DNA of 64,000 nt. It comes from Avipropionibacterium sp050157065 (GTDB lineage: Bacteria; Actinomycetota; Actinomycetes; Propionibacteriales; Propionibacteriaceae). The position numbers and the translations under genes were made by a program. Below the pieces are notes generated by a model, which worked only from the letters and a program-made list of their open reading frames with translations, ran no database searches and was not told where the DNA came from. Positions 41,229 through 50,731 of this stretch are shown here, one piece after another. Every line of letters begins with the position of its first letter. Positions within the stretch are counted from its first letter, which is position 1. The DNA lies in the NCBI GenBank assembly GCA_050157065.1, contig CP189573.1, one strand, 5' to 3'.

Positions 41229-42290
41229 ATGGCACATTCCTTCGTCCCCATCGGTCCGCAGGAGGCGACGTTGGCGCCATCGGTGCACCATCGCCGGCTG
41301 GTCGAACGGACCACACCGCGGCTCGGGTTCACCGAGGGGGCCGACGTGACGACCTGGCAGGCTGACCTACGCGGCGAGCTCGGCCCCATGGTGGCGATCC
41401 CGGAGAAGCGGGGGCCACTGGAGGCGCGAACCGAGTGGCGCCTCGACACGACGTGGGGGACCGTCGAACGGATCCGGTTCCACGCGGAGCCCGGGGCGGA
41501 CGTGGTCGGCTACCTCTGCCTGCCGAGAAGCGGACCCGATCCGGCATCCGGTGCGTACCCCGTGATGATCTGTCTGCAGGGGCACTCGAGTGGCGCCCAC
41601 AACTCGATCGGCCGCGCCTATCACGACGAGTCCACCGTGATCGACGTGCCAGGGGATCGTGACTTCGCGGTCGAGGCCTGCCGACGCGGGTATGCGGCGT
41701 TGTGCCTCGAACAGCGCAGCTTCGGACAGCGGGCCGAGTGGACGCAACCTCGGGTGTCGGACTACATGTGCCTGGACACCTCGCTGCAGGCCCTGCTGCT
41801 CGGTCGGACACTGTTGGGCGAACGGCTGCTGGACGTCGACCGTGGCATCGACTACCTCGACCAACGCGGTGACATCGACATGTCGCGGATCGGGCTGATG
41901 GGCAACTCCGGCGGTGGGGTGGTCACCATGTACGGCGCAGCGTTGCTGGATCGGATCGCCTTCGCGATGCCCTCGTGCGCGTTCTGCACCTTCGACTCCT
42001 CGTTGATGAGCGTCTATCACTGTGCCTGCAACTACATCCCTGGCCTGCTGACCGTGGCCGAGGCCGCCGACGTCACCGGACTGTTCGCCCCCAAACCGAT
42101 CGTGATCGTTGCCGGTCGAACGGATCCGGTGTTCCCACTCCACGGCGTCGAGGCCGGGTTCGCTTCGCTGCAACGGATCTACGCAGCCGCCGGTGCCCCG
42201 GACCGATGTCGGCTGGTCATCGGTGAGGGCGGTCACCGGTTCTACGCCGAACAGGGCTGGAACGAACTCGGCGAACTGCTCGCGCGATGA
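41229..42290 (+). CDS. Alpha/beta hydrolase, acetyl-esterase-like
   Basis: 353-residue cytosolic esterase of the dienelactone-hydrolase/acetyl-xylan-esterase type. The nucleophile elbow is GNSGGG with Ser227, Asp299 lies in GRTDPVFPL and His336 in EGGHRFY. GYLCLPRS is the substrate-entry strand typical of carbohydrate-linked family members. No signal peptide is seen, so it probably deacylates imported oligosaccharides. The ATG of the downstream regulator overlaps its stop (ATGA). Divergent from PL8. Confidence 0.82.
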   Translation: MAHSFVPIGPQEATLAPSVHHRRLVERTTPRLGFTEGADVTTWQADLRGELGPMVAIPEKRGPLEARTEWRLDTTWGTVERIRFHAEPGADVVGYLCLPRSGPDPASGAYPVMICLQGHSSGAHNSIGRAYHDESTVIDVPGDRDFAVEACRRGYAALCLEQRSFGQRAEWTQPRVSDYMCLDTSLQALLLGRTLLGERLLDVDRGIDYLDQRGDIDMSRIGLMGNSGGGVVTMYGAALLDRIAFAMPSCAFCTFDSSLMSVYHCACNYIPGLLTVAEAADVTGLFAPKPIVIVAGRTDPVFPLHGVEAGFASLQRIYAAAGAPDRCRLVIGEGGHRFYAEQGWNELGELLAR

Positions 42291-43444
42291 CCGCGACCGG
42301 CGGGCCGGGTGTGACAGGACCCCAGGGGCGACGGTCCCTGAAGTTCCGAGAGGTGTCGGAGTGGCTGCGTCGCGGCATCCTGGCCGGGACGTGGCCGGTC
42401 GGTGACCGGTTGCCGACCGAGCAACAACTTGTCCGCAGTACCGGCTATTCCCTCAACACGGTGCGGCGGGGCGTGGACGACCTGGTCGCCGACGGACTCG
42501 TGGAACGGCGACAGGGGGCGGGCACCTTCGTCATGCTGCAGCGTCGGTCGGGCCCTCGGGGTCGGGTCAACATCGGAGTCATGCTGCCGGGGACCAGTCA
42601 GTACTTCCCGACCGTGTTGCAAGGGGTGTCGGAGGCGTTGACCCAGGCTGGGGCGTCACTGCAGCTGGCGAGTTATGCCTACCGACCCGAGCGTGAGGAC
42701 GACTGCATCGAGCGGCTGCTCGCAGCCGAGGTCGACGGCCTGTTGCTGGTTCCCACGCTGGCCGGACTGACCGATCCGGGCCACCGCGTCCGCCAGCTCG
42801 GCAGGCTGCCCGTACCGGTGGTGATGTTGGAGCGGAGCCTGCCCGAACTCGGCCCGGCCGACAGGTCGGAGTACGTCTGTTCTGATCATGAAGGTGGGGC
42901 GTACGACGCCGTGCAGCACCTCCACCGGTTGGGGCATCGACGCATCGCGCTGTTGCTGCGCGACCAGTCGGCAACCCGGTTCGGTGTCCACGCCGGACAT
43001 CGGCGGGCCGCCAGTGACCTCGATCTGCCCACTCTCCCGGTGTTGCGCGCCGACGCCGACCAGTGGCGTCGGACCAGGGCCGAGGGCGTCCTGGACGCAC
43101 TACTGGCCCAGCATGCGACGGCGGCACTGGTGTTCGGCGATTCGGAGGCCACCCTGCTGCTGAACGCGGCCCGGCGCCGCGGCATCGCCGTGCCCGAGGA
43201 GTTGGCGCTGGTGTCCTACGACGACGAGACCGCCGACATCGCCGATGTGCCGCTCACCGCGGTGTCGCCCCCCAAGCACCGGATCGGCCGCATGGCCGCG
43301 GAGATCCTGTTGCAACGGCTCGCCGAGGGTGCCGAATGTCCGCTGCATCAGGTACGGCTTCGCCCCGAGCTCGTTGTCCGGGAGTCCTGTGGTGCGGCTC
43401 TTGACAGCGGTCCTCTGCATCTGGAAATCTCTGAACACAGCTGA
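42287..43444 (+). CDS. GntR-HTH / LacI-sensor hybrid transcriptional regulator (AraR type)
   Basis: 385 residues. A GntR winged helix at about 20-85 (WLRRGILAGTWPVGDRLPTEQQLVRSTGYSLNTVRRGVDDLVADGLVERRQGAGTFV) is joined to a LacI-type periplasmic-binding sensor at 94-370 (GVMLPGTSQYFPTVLQGVSEAL, HLHRLGHRRIALLL). This is the AraR architecture, in which a sugar releases the regulator from DNA. It is coupled to the esterase gene by ATGA overlap, so it is a probable local sugar-responsive repressor of the lyase locus. Confidence 0.9.
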   Translation: MTATGGPGVTGPQGRRSLKFREVSEWLRRGILAGTWPVGDRLPTEQQLVRSTGYSLNTVRRGVDDLVADGLVERRQGAGTFVMLQRRSGPRGRVNIGVMLPGTSQYFPTVLQGVSEALTQAGASLQLASYAYRPEREDDCIERLLAAEVDGLLLVPTLAGLTDPGHRVRQLGRLPVPVVMLERSLPELGPADRSEYVCSDHEGGAYDAVQHLHRLGHRRIALLLRDQSATRFGVHAGHRRAASDLDLPTLPVLRADADQWRRTRAEGVLDALLAQHATAALVFGDSEATLLLNAARRRGIAVPEELALVSYDDETADIADVPLTAVSPPKHRIGRMAAEILLQRLAEGAECPLHQVRLRPELVVRESCGAALDSGPLHLEISEHS

Positions 43445-43481
43445 ACGAATGTGCACGTAGCTGCTCACGAAGAGGTGTGGA

Positions 43482-44663
43482 TTGGGTCCCAGATCAACGC
43501 GACGGGATGTCGAGGCACGCTGTCGTTCGTTGATGGATGATCTGCGACTGCGCGCCGCAGACCCCGCGACTGCCCCGGGCGAGGCCGTCCCGACGCTGCG
43601 CGAACTGCGACTGCGATACGACCTGTCCTCCGGGAGCGTGACCGCCTGCCTCCGGACGTTGTCCGAGGAAGGGGTGTTGGTCACCGTGCCCCGGGTCGGC
43701 GCCTTCTTCGCGCTGCCCACGCAACAGCGACCGCCCACCTTCCTGCTGGCCGTGGAGGACGACCTCGAGCACTCGGCCCCGCTGGTCGGGACGTTGACCC
43801 GCGTACGGTCTGCCTTCGAGCGCCGCTGCGCCCAGCTGGGTGGGGCCTCGCTGTTCGTCGGTCTCTCCCGGCTGCGGGACACCGCCTACCGTCGAGGGCT
43901 GCCGGCGATCTCCGGCGTGTTCGCCTGGACCGAGGAGCGTGAGCCTCTTCCAGCCTGGCTGCCGACCTCTGACGTGCACCAGGTGCGGTTGGCCAGCCGC
44001 GCCCCGGACCGGGCCGGCGACGCCGGCGTCCCTGTCATCGATCGGGTGGACATGGACCAGGTCGGCGGTGGCCGCGCGGCCGTCGAGCACCTGGTCCATC
44101 TCGGCCACCGTCGCATCGCCTTCCTCGGGCTCCATGGGCGACCTGTCGACGACCATCACTGGTCTCGTGCTCGGGAGCAGGGGTGGCAGGCCGGCCTTGC
44201 CGGCACCGGGTCAGCTGCGGGGCCGACCTACCTCCCGGCCCGGCAGCCGATCCGCGGAGACGATGAACTCGTCGCCGCCCGTGAGCCGGCCGGCCGACTG
44301 GTCGCCGAACTGGACGACACCGGTGTCACGGCAGTCGTCGGGGCCAACAACGAAGCGGTGGCTGCGTTGTTGGAGGCGCTGGCGGCCGGTGCCATGCACC
44401 CCAACCGCTGGCCCGCCGTCGTCGGCTTCGACACCGGGCGGGACCTCGGCAACGACTTCGTGAGTTCGATCCAGTCTCCGTACGAGGAAATGGGCCGCGC
44501 CGCCGCGACGCTGTTGTGGCAGCGGCACTCCGGACAGCTCACGGGTCCGGCTACCGCGCGCATCCTCGCCATGACGCCGATCCCCCGATTGAGCTCACAC
44601 TCCGCGTGGAAGGCGACCCTGCCCGACACGAACGCCGTACCCATCCCCAGCACCACCGCCTGA
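43482..44663 (+). CDS. Second GntR/LacI hybrid transcriptional regulator
   Basis: 393 residues. Residues 8-80 form a GntR-like HTH (GEAVPTLRELRLRYDLSSGSVTACLRTLSEEGVLVTVPRVGAFFALP), less canonical than its neighbour. The LacI-type sensor follows (AVEHLVHLGHRRIAFLGLHG, VVGANNEAVAALLEALAAG, VVGFDTGRDLG). The TTG at 43482 is the assigned start, with AGAGGTG upstream; a later ATG (43533) would truncate the HTH. It is only 37 bp after the first regulator. Two such regulators in tandem suggest two-signal control of the locus. Confidence 0.8.
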   Translation: MGPRSTRRDVEARCRSLMDDLRLRAADPATAPGEAVPTLRELRLRYDLSSGSVTACLRTLSEEGVLVTVPRVGAFFALPTQQRPPTFLLAVEDDLEHSAPLVGTLTRVRSAFERRCAQLGGASLFVGLSRLRDTAYRRGLPAISGVFAWTEEREPLPAWLPTSDVHQVRLASRAPDRAGDAGVPVIDRVDMDQVGGGRAAVEHLVHLGHRRIAFLGLHGRPVDDHHWSRAREQGWQAGLAGTGSAAGPTYLPARQPIRGDDELVAAREPAGRLVAELDDTGVTAVVGANNEAVAALLEALAAGAMHPNRWPAVVGFDTGRDLGNDFVSSIQSPYEEMGRAAATLLWQRHSGQLTGPATARILAMTPIPRLSSHSAWKATLPDTNAVPIPSTTA

Positions 44664-44746
44664 GCACCGCGAACGACAGACCGACAACGCGTCCGAAGAG
44701 GTCGGGCGCGAAACACGACGACACTGCTGTCGAAAGGAAGTTGATC

Positions 44747-47554
44747 ATGTCCAACCAACCGCCACACCTGCACCGCAGGACGCTGCTGACCACGGGGTCG
44801 GCGCTCGGCCTGGCCGCTTGGCTCGGCGTCGGCCCCACCGCCACACCCCGCGCCCTCGCAGTCGACGACCTGGTGCTGGTGCGACAGGGCGTCGCCGAGG
44901 CCAGCATCGTGCTGGCCGCCGATCCCACGACTGAGGAGGAACAGGCTGCCGCCGAGATCGTTGAACACGTCCGGTTGATCACCGGCGCAACGATCCCGCT
45001 GGACGACTCCGGAGCCGTCCTGATCCACCTCGGGCCGTGCCCGGCGCCCGTCCCCGACATCTCCGACCAGCCGGAGGCCTTCGTGCTGTCGGTGGAGACC
45101 GACCGAATCCAGATCCAGGGCAACATCGGCCAAGGCGTGCTGGCCGGAGCCATCCACCTGCTGACCATGCTCGGGGTCCGCTGGCTCGATCCACGATGGA
45201 CCCACACACCGTCCACGACGACGCTGGCGGTGACGCGGGGTGTGGTGCGAGACCAACCGTGGTGGGCCTATCGGACCCCGACCGCACTGTGGCACTACGC
45301 TCCGCCGTTCCCCCGCGGGCCCGAGCAGCAGCTGGAGCCCACCCCGTACGCGCGACGTCACCGCCTGACGGCCTCGGGCAACGGAGTCGGTGGACATGGC
45401 CTGCCATTGGTGCCCAAGCCGAACCCGACCACCGAACCGGAGCTGTTCATCCGCCGCAAGGACGGCACCGTGTCGCCGCAGGCCGACGTCACGCACCCAG
45501 AGATCCTGGTCCGCGCGCTGCGCGGTGCCCGGGAGATGTTGGCCAAGAACCCGGCCCAGAAGTGGCTGAGCATCGGACCCGACGACGGCCTCGGGTTCGA
45601 GTCGACCGACTGGGACGCCGGGGACTGGGATCCGCTGGTGGGCGACATCAGCGTCACCGACCGCTACGTGAAGTTCTTCAACCTCATGCTGGCCGAACTG
45701 CAGGCCGACGACCCCGAGGTCGGCATCGTCTTCTTCGCGTACGTGAACTACATGCGGCCGCCGGTCCGGGAGGTCCCGAACTCGCGGCTGGTACCGATGT
45801 TCGCACCGATCACCGTCGACCGAATCCACAACATCAACGACCCGGACGGATACGAGCGGCGCTACGTGTTCCGGCTGATGGAGCAGTGGCGGGCCTTGGG
45901 GGTGCAGGTCGCCAGCTACTCCTACCTCGACAACCTGGCCGACCCGGGCCTTCCGTTCTCGCCGCTGCCACAGGTCGCCGCGGAGATGCCGGCCGTCGCA
46001 GCGCTGGGCAGCAAGGACGCGGTCCGGGTGGAACCGTTGCCGAGCTGGGGATACGACTCACCCGGCATCAATGCCGCGATGGCCGTGATGTGGGATCCAC
46101 AGGTGGACCTCGAGGCGCTCACCGACGAGTTCTTCGCGCTCGCGTACGGCCCGGGCGCGACTGCCATGCGGCAGCACTTCGCCTCACTCGACGAGGTCTA
46201 CCGCACCACCTCGTGGACCGCCGGCAGCATGTACGACTCGCTGCACGTGCTGACACCGGAGGTGATGACCCGGCTCGAGCCGTCACTGCAGGCAGCCGAA
46301 CGGGCGGTCGAGGGTTCCGGTACGGAACGCCACGTCGCGCAGGTCTCGATGGTCCGGCTGCGGTTCGACTACGGACAGCAGTTGCTGGCGATGATGCGGT
46401 ACTGGCGTGCCGGCGAGTTCGCCGAGGCGAAGGTCGCCTACGACGCGGCCTGGCAGCTCGGACAGCGCGGTGCGACGAACGTGCCCGTGGCGGTCTACCC
46501 ACTGCGCGCGCAGTACCAGAGCTGGTTCTGGAACAAGCAGGTCCACCAGGCGCTGGACAAGACGTCGGGCGACAACGAGCTGGTCGCGACCGCGCGCGAT
46601 CGCTGGGACGCCATCATCGACAACGGGGTCGACGGGCTGGCCGATGCGGTCCCCACCTCTGCCGACGGGCTGACCTGGCGGACGGCCTCGACGAATGAGC
46701 GGACCTGGTCGGGCCAAGGGCTTCGGTACCTGTTCGGTGGCGGCCTGTGGTACCGGACCACGGTCGAGGTCCCGGAGCGGTTCCGCGGTCGGGCGCTTCG
46801 GTTGTGGATCGGTGCGGTGGATGACCGCGCGCAGTGCTGGATCAATGGGCATCCGGCCGAGGCGACCGGGCGGTCCGGTGGGCTGGCACCGTGGGAGTTC
46901 GACGCTCGCGGCCTGATCCGCTTCGGCGAGGAGAACGAGATCGTGGTGAAGGCCAGCAACATAACCCTCGACGAGATCGGAACCGGCGGCATCCAAGGTC
47001 CCGTCTTCGTGTGGGCGGGGGAGGCTGATGCGACCCCGGTCAAGGCACCTGCGGCACCGACCCTTCCGCATCGGTTCCGCGATGAATGGCAGCGCCTCGC
47101 CCGCGAGGCCGCCCGCCTTGACGCGATGGCACCGCGGGGGCCGAACGCCACCCGGCTGCCGCACGCATGGCAGGCCATCGTCGACCCGTCCGGCAAGGCT
47201 GTCGAGGTCGGCCTGTGGGAGCCGCAGGTCGACGACAACCACTGGATGCCGCTGCGCTCGGACAAGACGTGGGCCGACCAGGGCATCGCCTACTACACCG
47301 GCGGCATGGTCCAGCGGACTCGCCTCCCGCGGGTGAAGGGTCGGCCGAGCACGTTGTGGATCGCCCGGGCCTCCGGCACGGCACAGGCATGGCTCGACGG
47401 TGAACCGTTGACGCCGATCAGCGGTGCCGACGGCGGGTCGTGGGAGTTCGCACTGCCCGCGGTCGCCGAGGGTCAGGTGCTGGTACTCGCCACGTACGCA
47501 CCCAACGCCGTTCCCGGCACCGGCGGCGTCGTGGGGCCGGTCGTCCTGTACTGA
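44747..47554 (+). CDS. Secreted DUF4838 protein with carbohydrate-binding-like C-terminus
   Basis: 935-residue exported protein. MSNQPPHLHRRTLLTTGSALGLAAWLGV is a Tat signal. Residues 50-150 (AEIVEHVRLITGATIPL, AFVLSVETDRIQIQG) resemble the GH67N/GH20b non-catalytic fold, followed by a DUF4838 core (GVRWLDPRW, WLSIGPDDG, SYSYLDN). The last 300 residues contain two Gal-binding/GH2-sugar-binding-like modules (LWIGAVDDRAQCWINGHPA, LWIARASGTAQAWLDGEPL). It is probably a glycoside hydrolase or glycan-binding protein acting on the same polymer as PL8. Enzymatic activity of DUF4838 is unproven. Confidence 0.78.
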   Translation: MSNQPPHLHRRTLLTTGSALGLAAWLGVGPTATPRALAVDDLVLVRQGVAEASIVLAADPTTEEEQAAAEIVEHVRLITGATIPLDDSGAVLIHLGPCPAPVPDISDQPEAFVLSVETDRIQIQGNIGQGVLAGAIHLLTMLGVRWLDPRWTHTPSTTTLAVTRGVVRDQPWWAYRTPTALWHYAPPFPRGPEQQLEPTPYARRHRLTASGNGVGGHGLPLVPKPNPTTEPELFIRRKDGTVSPQADVTHPEILVRALRGAREMLAKNPAQKWLSIGPDDGLGFESTDWDAGDWDPLVGDISVTDRYVKFFNLMLAELQADDPEVGIVFFAYVNYMRPPVREVPNSRLVPMFAPITVDRIHNINDPDGYERRYVFRLMEQWRALGVQVASYSYLDNLADPGLPFSPLPQVAAEMPAVAALGSKDAVRVEPLPSWGYDSPGINAAMAVMWDPQVDLEALTDEFFALAYGPGATAMRQHFASLDEVYRTTSWTAGSMYDSLHVLTPEVMTRLEPSLQAAERAVEGSGTERHVAQVSMVRLRFDYGQQLLAMMRYWRAGEFAEAKVAYDAAWQLGQRGATNVPVAVYPLRAQYQSWFWNKQVHQALDKTSGDNELVATARDRWDAIIDNGVDGLADAVPTSADGLTWRTASTNERTWSGQGLRYLFGGGLWYRTTVEVPERFRGRALRLWIGAVDDRAQCWINGHPAEATGRSGGLAPWEFDARGLIRFGEENEIVVKASNITLDEIGTGGIQGPVFVWAGEADATPVKAPAAPTLPHRFRDEWQRLAREAARLDAMAPRGPNATRLPHAWQAIVDPSGKAVEVGLWEPQVDDNHWMPLRSDKTWADQGIAYYTGGMVQRTRLPRVKGRPSTLWIARASGTAQAWLDGEPLTPISGADGGSWEFALPAVAEGQVLVLATYAPNAVPGTGGVVGPVVLY

Positions 47555-47569
47555 CTGACGCGGCTCAGC

Positions 47570-49633
47570 TCAGGAGTCCAGCTCGGTCGGCAGAGTACGG
47601 TCGTGCACGATCACCAGTGAGGTCACCGCACGGGTGAGGCAGACGTACAGCCGCCGCAGTCCGGTCATCCGGTCGGGCTCGCCGTCGACGATGGCGGCGG
47701 GCTCGACCAGCAGCACGTGGTCGAACTCGAGGCCCTTGGCCAGACTGGCCGGCACCAGGTCGATCCGGGTGTCGAACTCGTCGGTGGCCACCCCCAGCAG
47801 CCGGAACTCCAGCCCGGCCTCGGTGAGCGAGTCCGCAGCCGTGGGGACGTCGGCGTCGGCGACGATCACCCCGATCGTGCCCTCGCGGTCGGCGAGCCGC
47901 GACACGGCCTGGCCGACCGCGGTCGTGCTGCCGGTGGTGATGGCCAGGTCGCCCCGGCTGCGCCGGACCGCGTGCGGGGGTGTCAGGTCGGGGGCGATCG
48001 TCGGCAGCAGCCGGGCCGCGTACTCGATCACCGAGGCGGGGACGCGGAACCCGGCGACGAGTTCCTCGACCCGGGCGTCCGGCTGACCGAGGTGGCCGAG
48101 CGCGTCGGTCCACGACCGGGTCGCCCACGGCGTGGTCGCCTGGGCGAGGTCACCCAGGACGGTCACCGAGCCGGTGCTGGCCCGTCGGCCGACTGCGCGC
48201 AGCTGCATCGGTGACAGGTCCTGGGCCTCGTCGAGGATCAGATGGCCGCGGCTGGGCGTCCGGGTCAGCAGGTCGGTGACCTCGTCGATCAGCACCAGGT
48301 CGGCCAGCGTCCACTTCGCCGACTTCACCGATCGTGGCGGCTTCGCCCAGCGGATGAGCTCCTGTTCGGCCTCGTCGAGGATGCCGTCGGCGTACCGGGC
48401 GAGGGCGTCGGCGTCGGACAGCAGCTGCCAGACCAGTTTCGCCGGGTCGATCGCCGGCCAGAGTTGCTTGCACAGCTTCTTGACCGGGGCCGACCGGGCG
48501 ACCGCGTTCTGCACCCGGTCGTCGGGGGAGTCGCCGGCCGCCTCGAGTCGCAGCAACACCTGGTGGGCCAGCCGCTGCGGCAACATCTCGCGGCCCGCCT
48601 CGTACCGGATGCCCCGGTTGCGCAGCTCGGCCAGCACTTCGCTGATCAGGTACTCCGGCACCCGCCACTGCCGCGACCCGCGCGGCACCACCAGCGACTC
48701 GGTCGGCGTGCCGAGCTGGTCCCACACCGCGCGCCGCAGCACCTCGGCCAGCCGGCTGTCACCCTTCAGCACCGAGACCGCCGCGTCCTCCTCACCGGTC
48801 ACCTCGATGCCGGTGCCCCGACCCACCAGTGACGTCACGGTCTCCGACACCGCGTCGATCTCACCGAGGGCGGGCAGCACGTCACCGATGTAGGACAAGA
48901 AGCTGTCGTTCGGACCGACCACCAGCACCCCGGCGCGGGTCAGCTGCTCGCGATGGGCGTACAGCAGGTACGCCGCCCGGTGCAGCCCGACGGCGGTCTT
49001 CCCGGTGCCCGGGGCACCCTGCACGCACACCGAGGTGGTCAGGTCGGTCCGGACGATCACGTCCTGCTCGGGTTGGATGGTGGCGACGATGTCGCGCATC
49101 GGCCCGGTACGGGGCCGCTCGATCTCGGAGTCGAGGATGTCGGAATGGGCCAGCTCGATGCCCCCGGTGAGGTCCTCGTCCTCGTACGCGGTGAGCTGGC
49201 CACGCACGAATCCGAACCGCCGACGCCGTCGGACAGCCATCGGGTCGGCGGGCCTCGCCCGGTAGAAGGGCAGCGACACCGGGGCCCGCCAGTCGACCAC
49301 CAACGGTTCGCCCCCGGTCTCCGCGGTGACGTGGCGCCGGCCCACGTAGTGGGTCTCGTCGCGGTCGGCGCCGAGCGCGGTCGCATAGTCGAGGCGGCCG
49401 AAGAACAGCGGGATGGTCGGGTCGTCGCGCAGCGACAGCATCCGCCGATACAGCGTCTGCAACAGGTACTGGGTGGACACGTGGTCGCCGCCGTACGCGG
49501 TGTTCTCGCCGGTGAAGGCGAGCGAGGCGGTGTGGTCGTGCATCCGCTTCAGGGCGGCGCGGGACTCGGCCAGGTGTCGTTGTTCCAGCAGCAGGTCGGA
49601 CGGCGGGGCGGGGTCGGCGAGGTCTGTGGGCAT
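47570..49633 (-). CDS. HelD-like superfamily 1 ATPase (RNA polymerase recycling factor)
   Basis: 687 residues. Walker A GAPGTGKT (206-213), then the UvrD-like Walker B with HLILDEAQDLSPMQ near 490 and C-terminal motif VCLTRAVTSLVIVHD. The N-terminal arm (AALKRMHDHTASL) is long and helical, typical of HelD. ATG MPTDLADPAPP was chosen over a longer antisense-looking extension. HelD binds RNA polymerase, frees it from nucleic acid and, in some actinomycetes, gives rifamycin tolerance. Convergent to the DUF4838 gene by 15 bp. Confidence 0.85.
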   Translation of the reverse strand: MPTDLADPAPPSDLLLEQRHLAESRAALKRMHDHTASLAFTGENTAYGGDHVSTQYLLQTLYRRMLSLRDDPTIPLFFGRLDYATALGADRDETHYVGRRHVTAETGGEPLVVDWRAPVSLPFYRARPADPMAVRRRRRFGFVRGQLTAYEDEDLTGGIELAHSDILDSEIERPRTGPMRDIVATIQPEQDVIVRTDLTTSVCVQGAPGTGKTAVGLHRAAYLLYAHREQLTRAGVLVVGPNDSFLSYIGDVLPALGEIDAVSETVTSLVGRGTGIEVTGEEDAAVSVLKGDSRLAEVLRRAVWDQLGTPTESLVVPRGSRQWRVPEYLISEVLAELRNRGIRYEAGREMLPQRLAHQVLLRLEAAGDSPDDRVQNAVARSAPVKKLCKQLWPAIDPAKLVWQLLSDADALARYADGILDEAEQELIRWAKPPRSVKSAKWTLADLVLIDEVTDLLTRTPSRGHLILDEAQDLSPMQLRAVGRRASTGSVTVLGDLAQATTPWATRSWTDALGHLGQPDARVEELVAGFRVPASVIEYAARLLPTIAPDLTPPHAVRRSRGDLAITTGSTTAVGQAVSRLADREGTIGVIVADADVPTAADSLTEAGLEFRLLGVATDEFDTRIDLVPASLAKGLEFDHVLLVEPAAIVDGEPDRMTGLRRLYVCLTRAVTSLVIVHDRTLPTELDS

Positions 49634-49739
49634 ACCAGCAAGAACCCTTCGGGCGGGAGTGGCTTGAGGCGGAAGAGCGACGTTACTCCCGATGCGGGGA
49701 CCCGTCCAACGGAAATCGTCGTGGGGCAGAATGGGGGAG

Positions 49740-50144
49740 ATGATCACCGAAGTGCTGGCCCGGCGACTGGCCGACCTCGGCCTGACGTGGCAGCCGGCCC
49801 CGGGTGACCGATTCGTGGTGGACAACCCGGAGCTGGTCGAACAGGTGCTGCACCTGGCCGACATGACGATCGAGAGCCATCAGCTCGACACCGGCACCAT
49901 CTTCACCTTCAACGGGACGACCGAGTGGGCGCTGGACTCGGTGGCGAAGGAGAACACCTTGTGGCTGCCGCGGGAGGACCAGCTCCGGCAGGCGCTGGGG
50001 GACTCGTTCCGCAGCCTGTCGCGGCAGGGTGGCCGCTGGGTGGTCGACATCCAGGTCGACGGTGACCTCGCCACCGCCACCGATGCCGACGTCGAGTGCG
50101 CGTACGCCCGCGCGCTGATCCGCGTCCTGGGAGTCGCCACATGA
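49740..50144 (+). CDS. Hypothetical protein coupled to Nudix hydrolase
   Basis: 134 residues from the ATG at 49740 (MITEVLARRLADLGL), preceded by GGGGGAG. It has a predicted alpha/beta fold (DMTIESHQLDTGTIFTFNGTTEWALDSV). No signal or membrane segment is present. Its TGA overlaps the Nudix ATG (ATGA), indicating joint function. I do not recognise a named family. Confidence 0.7.
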   Translation: MITEVLARRLADLGLTWQPAPGDRFVVDNPELVEQVLHLADMTIESHQLDTGTIFTFNGTTEWALDSVAKENTLWLPREDQLRQALGDSFRSLSRQGGRWVVDIQVDGDLATATDADVECAYARALIRVLGVAT

Positions 50145-50731
50145 CCGGTCGCCGTACCGATGCCGTCCCACCCGCGCCGGCCCGACCGGTGCTGCGCCGA
50201 CGGACCGCCCGCGTGATCATGGTCGATCCGGCCGACCGGGTGCTGCTGTTCGCCGACTCCGACCCCGGCCTGCCCGCGTACGGCTGGTGGGTGACGCCGG
50301 GTGGCGGCATCGACGCCGGCGAGACCGCCGAACAGGCGGCGGTACGGGAGGTGGCCGAGGAGACCGGGGCGGTGATCACCGAGGACCAGCTGATCGGGCC
50401 GCTGGCCCGCCGGCACGTGGTGCACGGCTACTCCGACCAGGTGGTCGACATCGACGAGCTGTTCTACGGCGTCCGGGTCGACGCGTTCGAGGTCGACATC
50501 ACGGGCCACACCGTCGACGAGCAGCTCACCCTCACCGGGAACCGCTGGTGGCCTCGGGCCGAGCTGGCGACCACCGACGCGTGGCTGTGGCCGAACTGTC
50601 TCCCCAGGCTGGCCGACCGCGTCGCCGGCCACCTCGCCGGTGTCGCAGTGGCCTGCGAGGACCTGGGCGAGATGGAGGAGTCGACGCTCGCAGTCGAGCC
50701 GGCCGAGTCGGCAGACGACCTCAGGCGCTGA
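50141..50731 (+). CDS. Nudix hydrolase
   Basis: 196-residue pyrophosphohydrolase. The Nudix box GGIDAGETAEQAAVREVAEETGAV lies at about 55-78, with the REVAEE metal-binding core. ATG overlaps the upstream stop. The sequence gives no substrate; the extended acidic C-terminus (DLGEMEESTLAVEPAESADDL) is unusual and could be a binding region. The 3' end overlaps the convergent ThuA gene by 11 nt. Confidence 0.92.
   Translation: MTGRRTDAVPPAPARPVLRRRTARVIMVDPADRVLLFADSDPGLPAYGWWVTPGGGIDAGETAEQAAVREVAEETGAVITEDQLIGPLARRHVVHGYSDQVVDIDELFYGVRVDAFEVDITGHTVDEQLTLTGNRWWPRAELATTDAWLWPNCLPRLADRVAGHLAGVAVACEDLGEMEESTLAVEPAESADDLRR

Noticed and set aside
41098..41316. N-terminal extension of the PL8 gene
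   Set aside because: The extension overlaps the esterase start and the operators. MSQPDPTRRTILL at 41097 begins a clear Tat signal.
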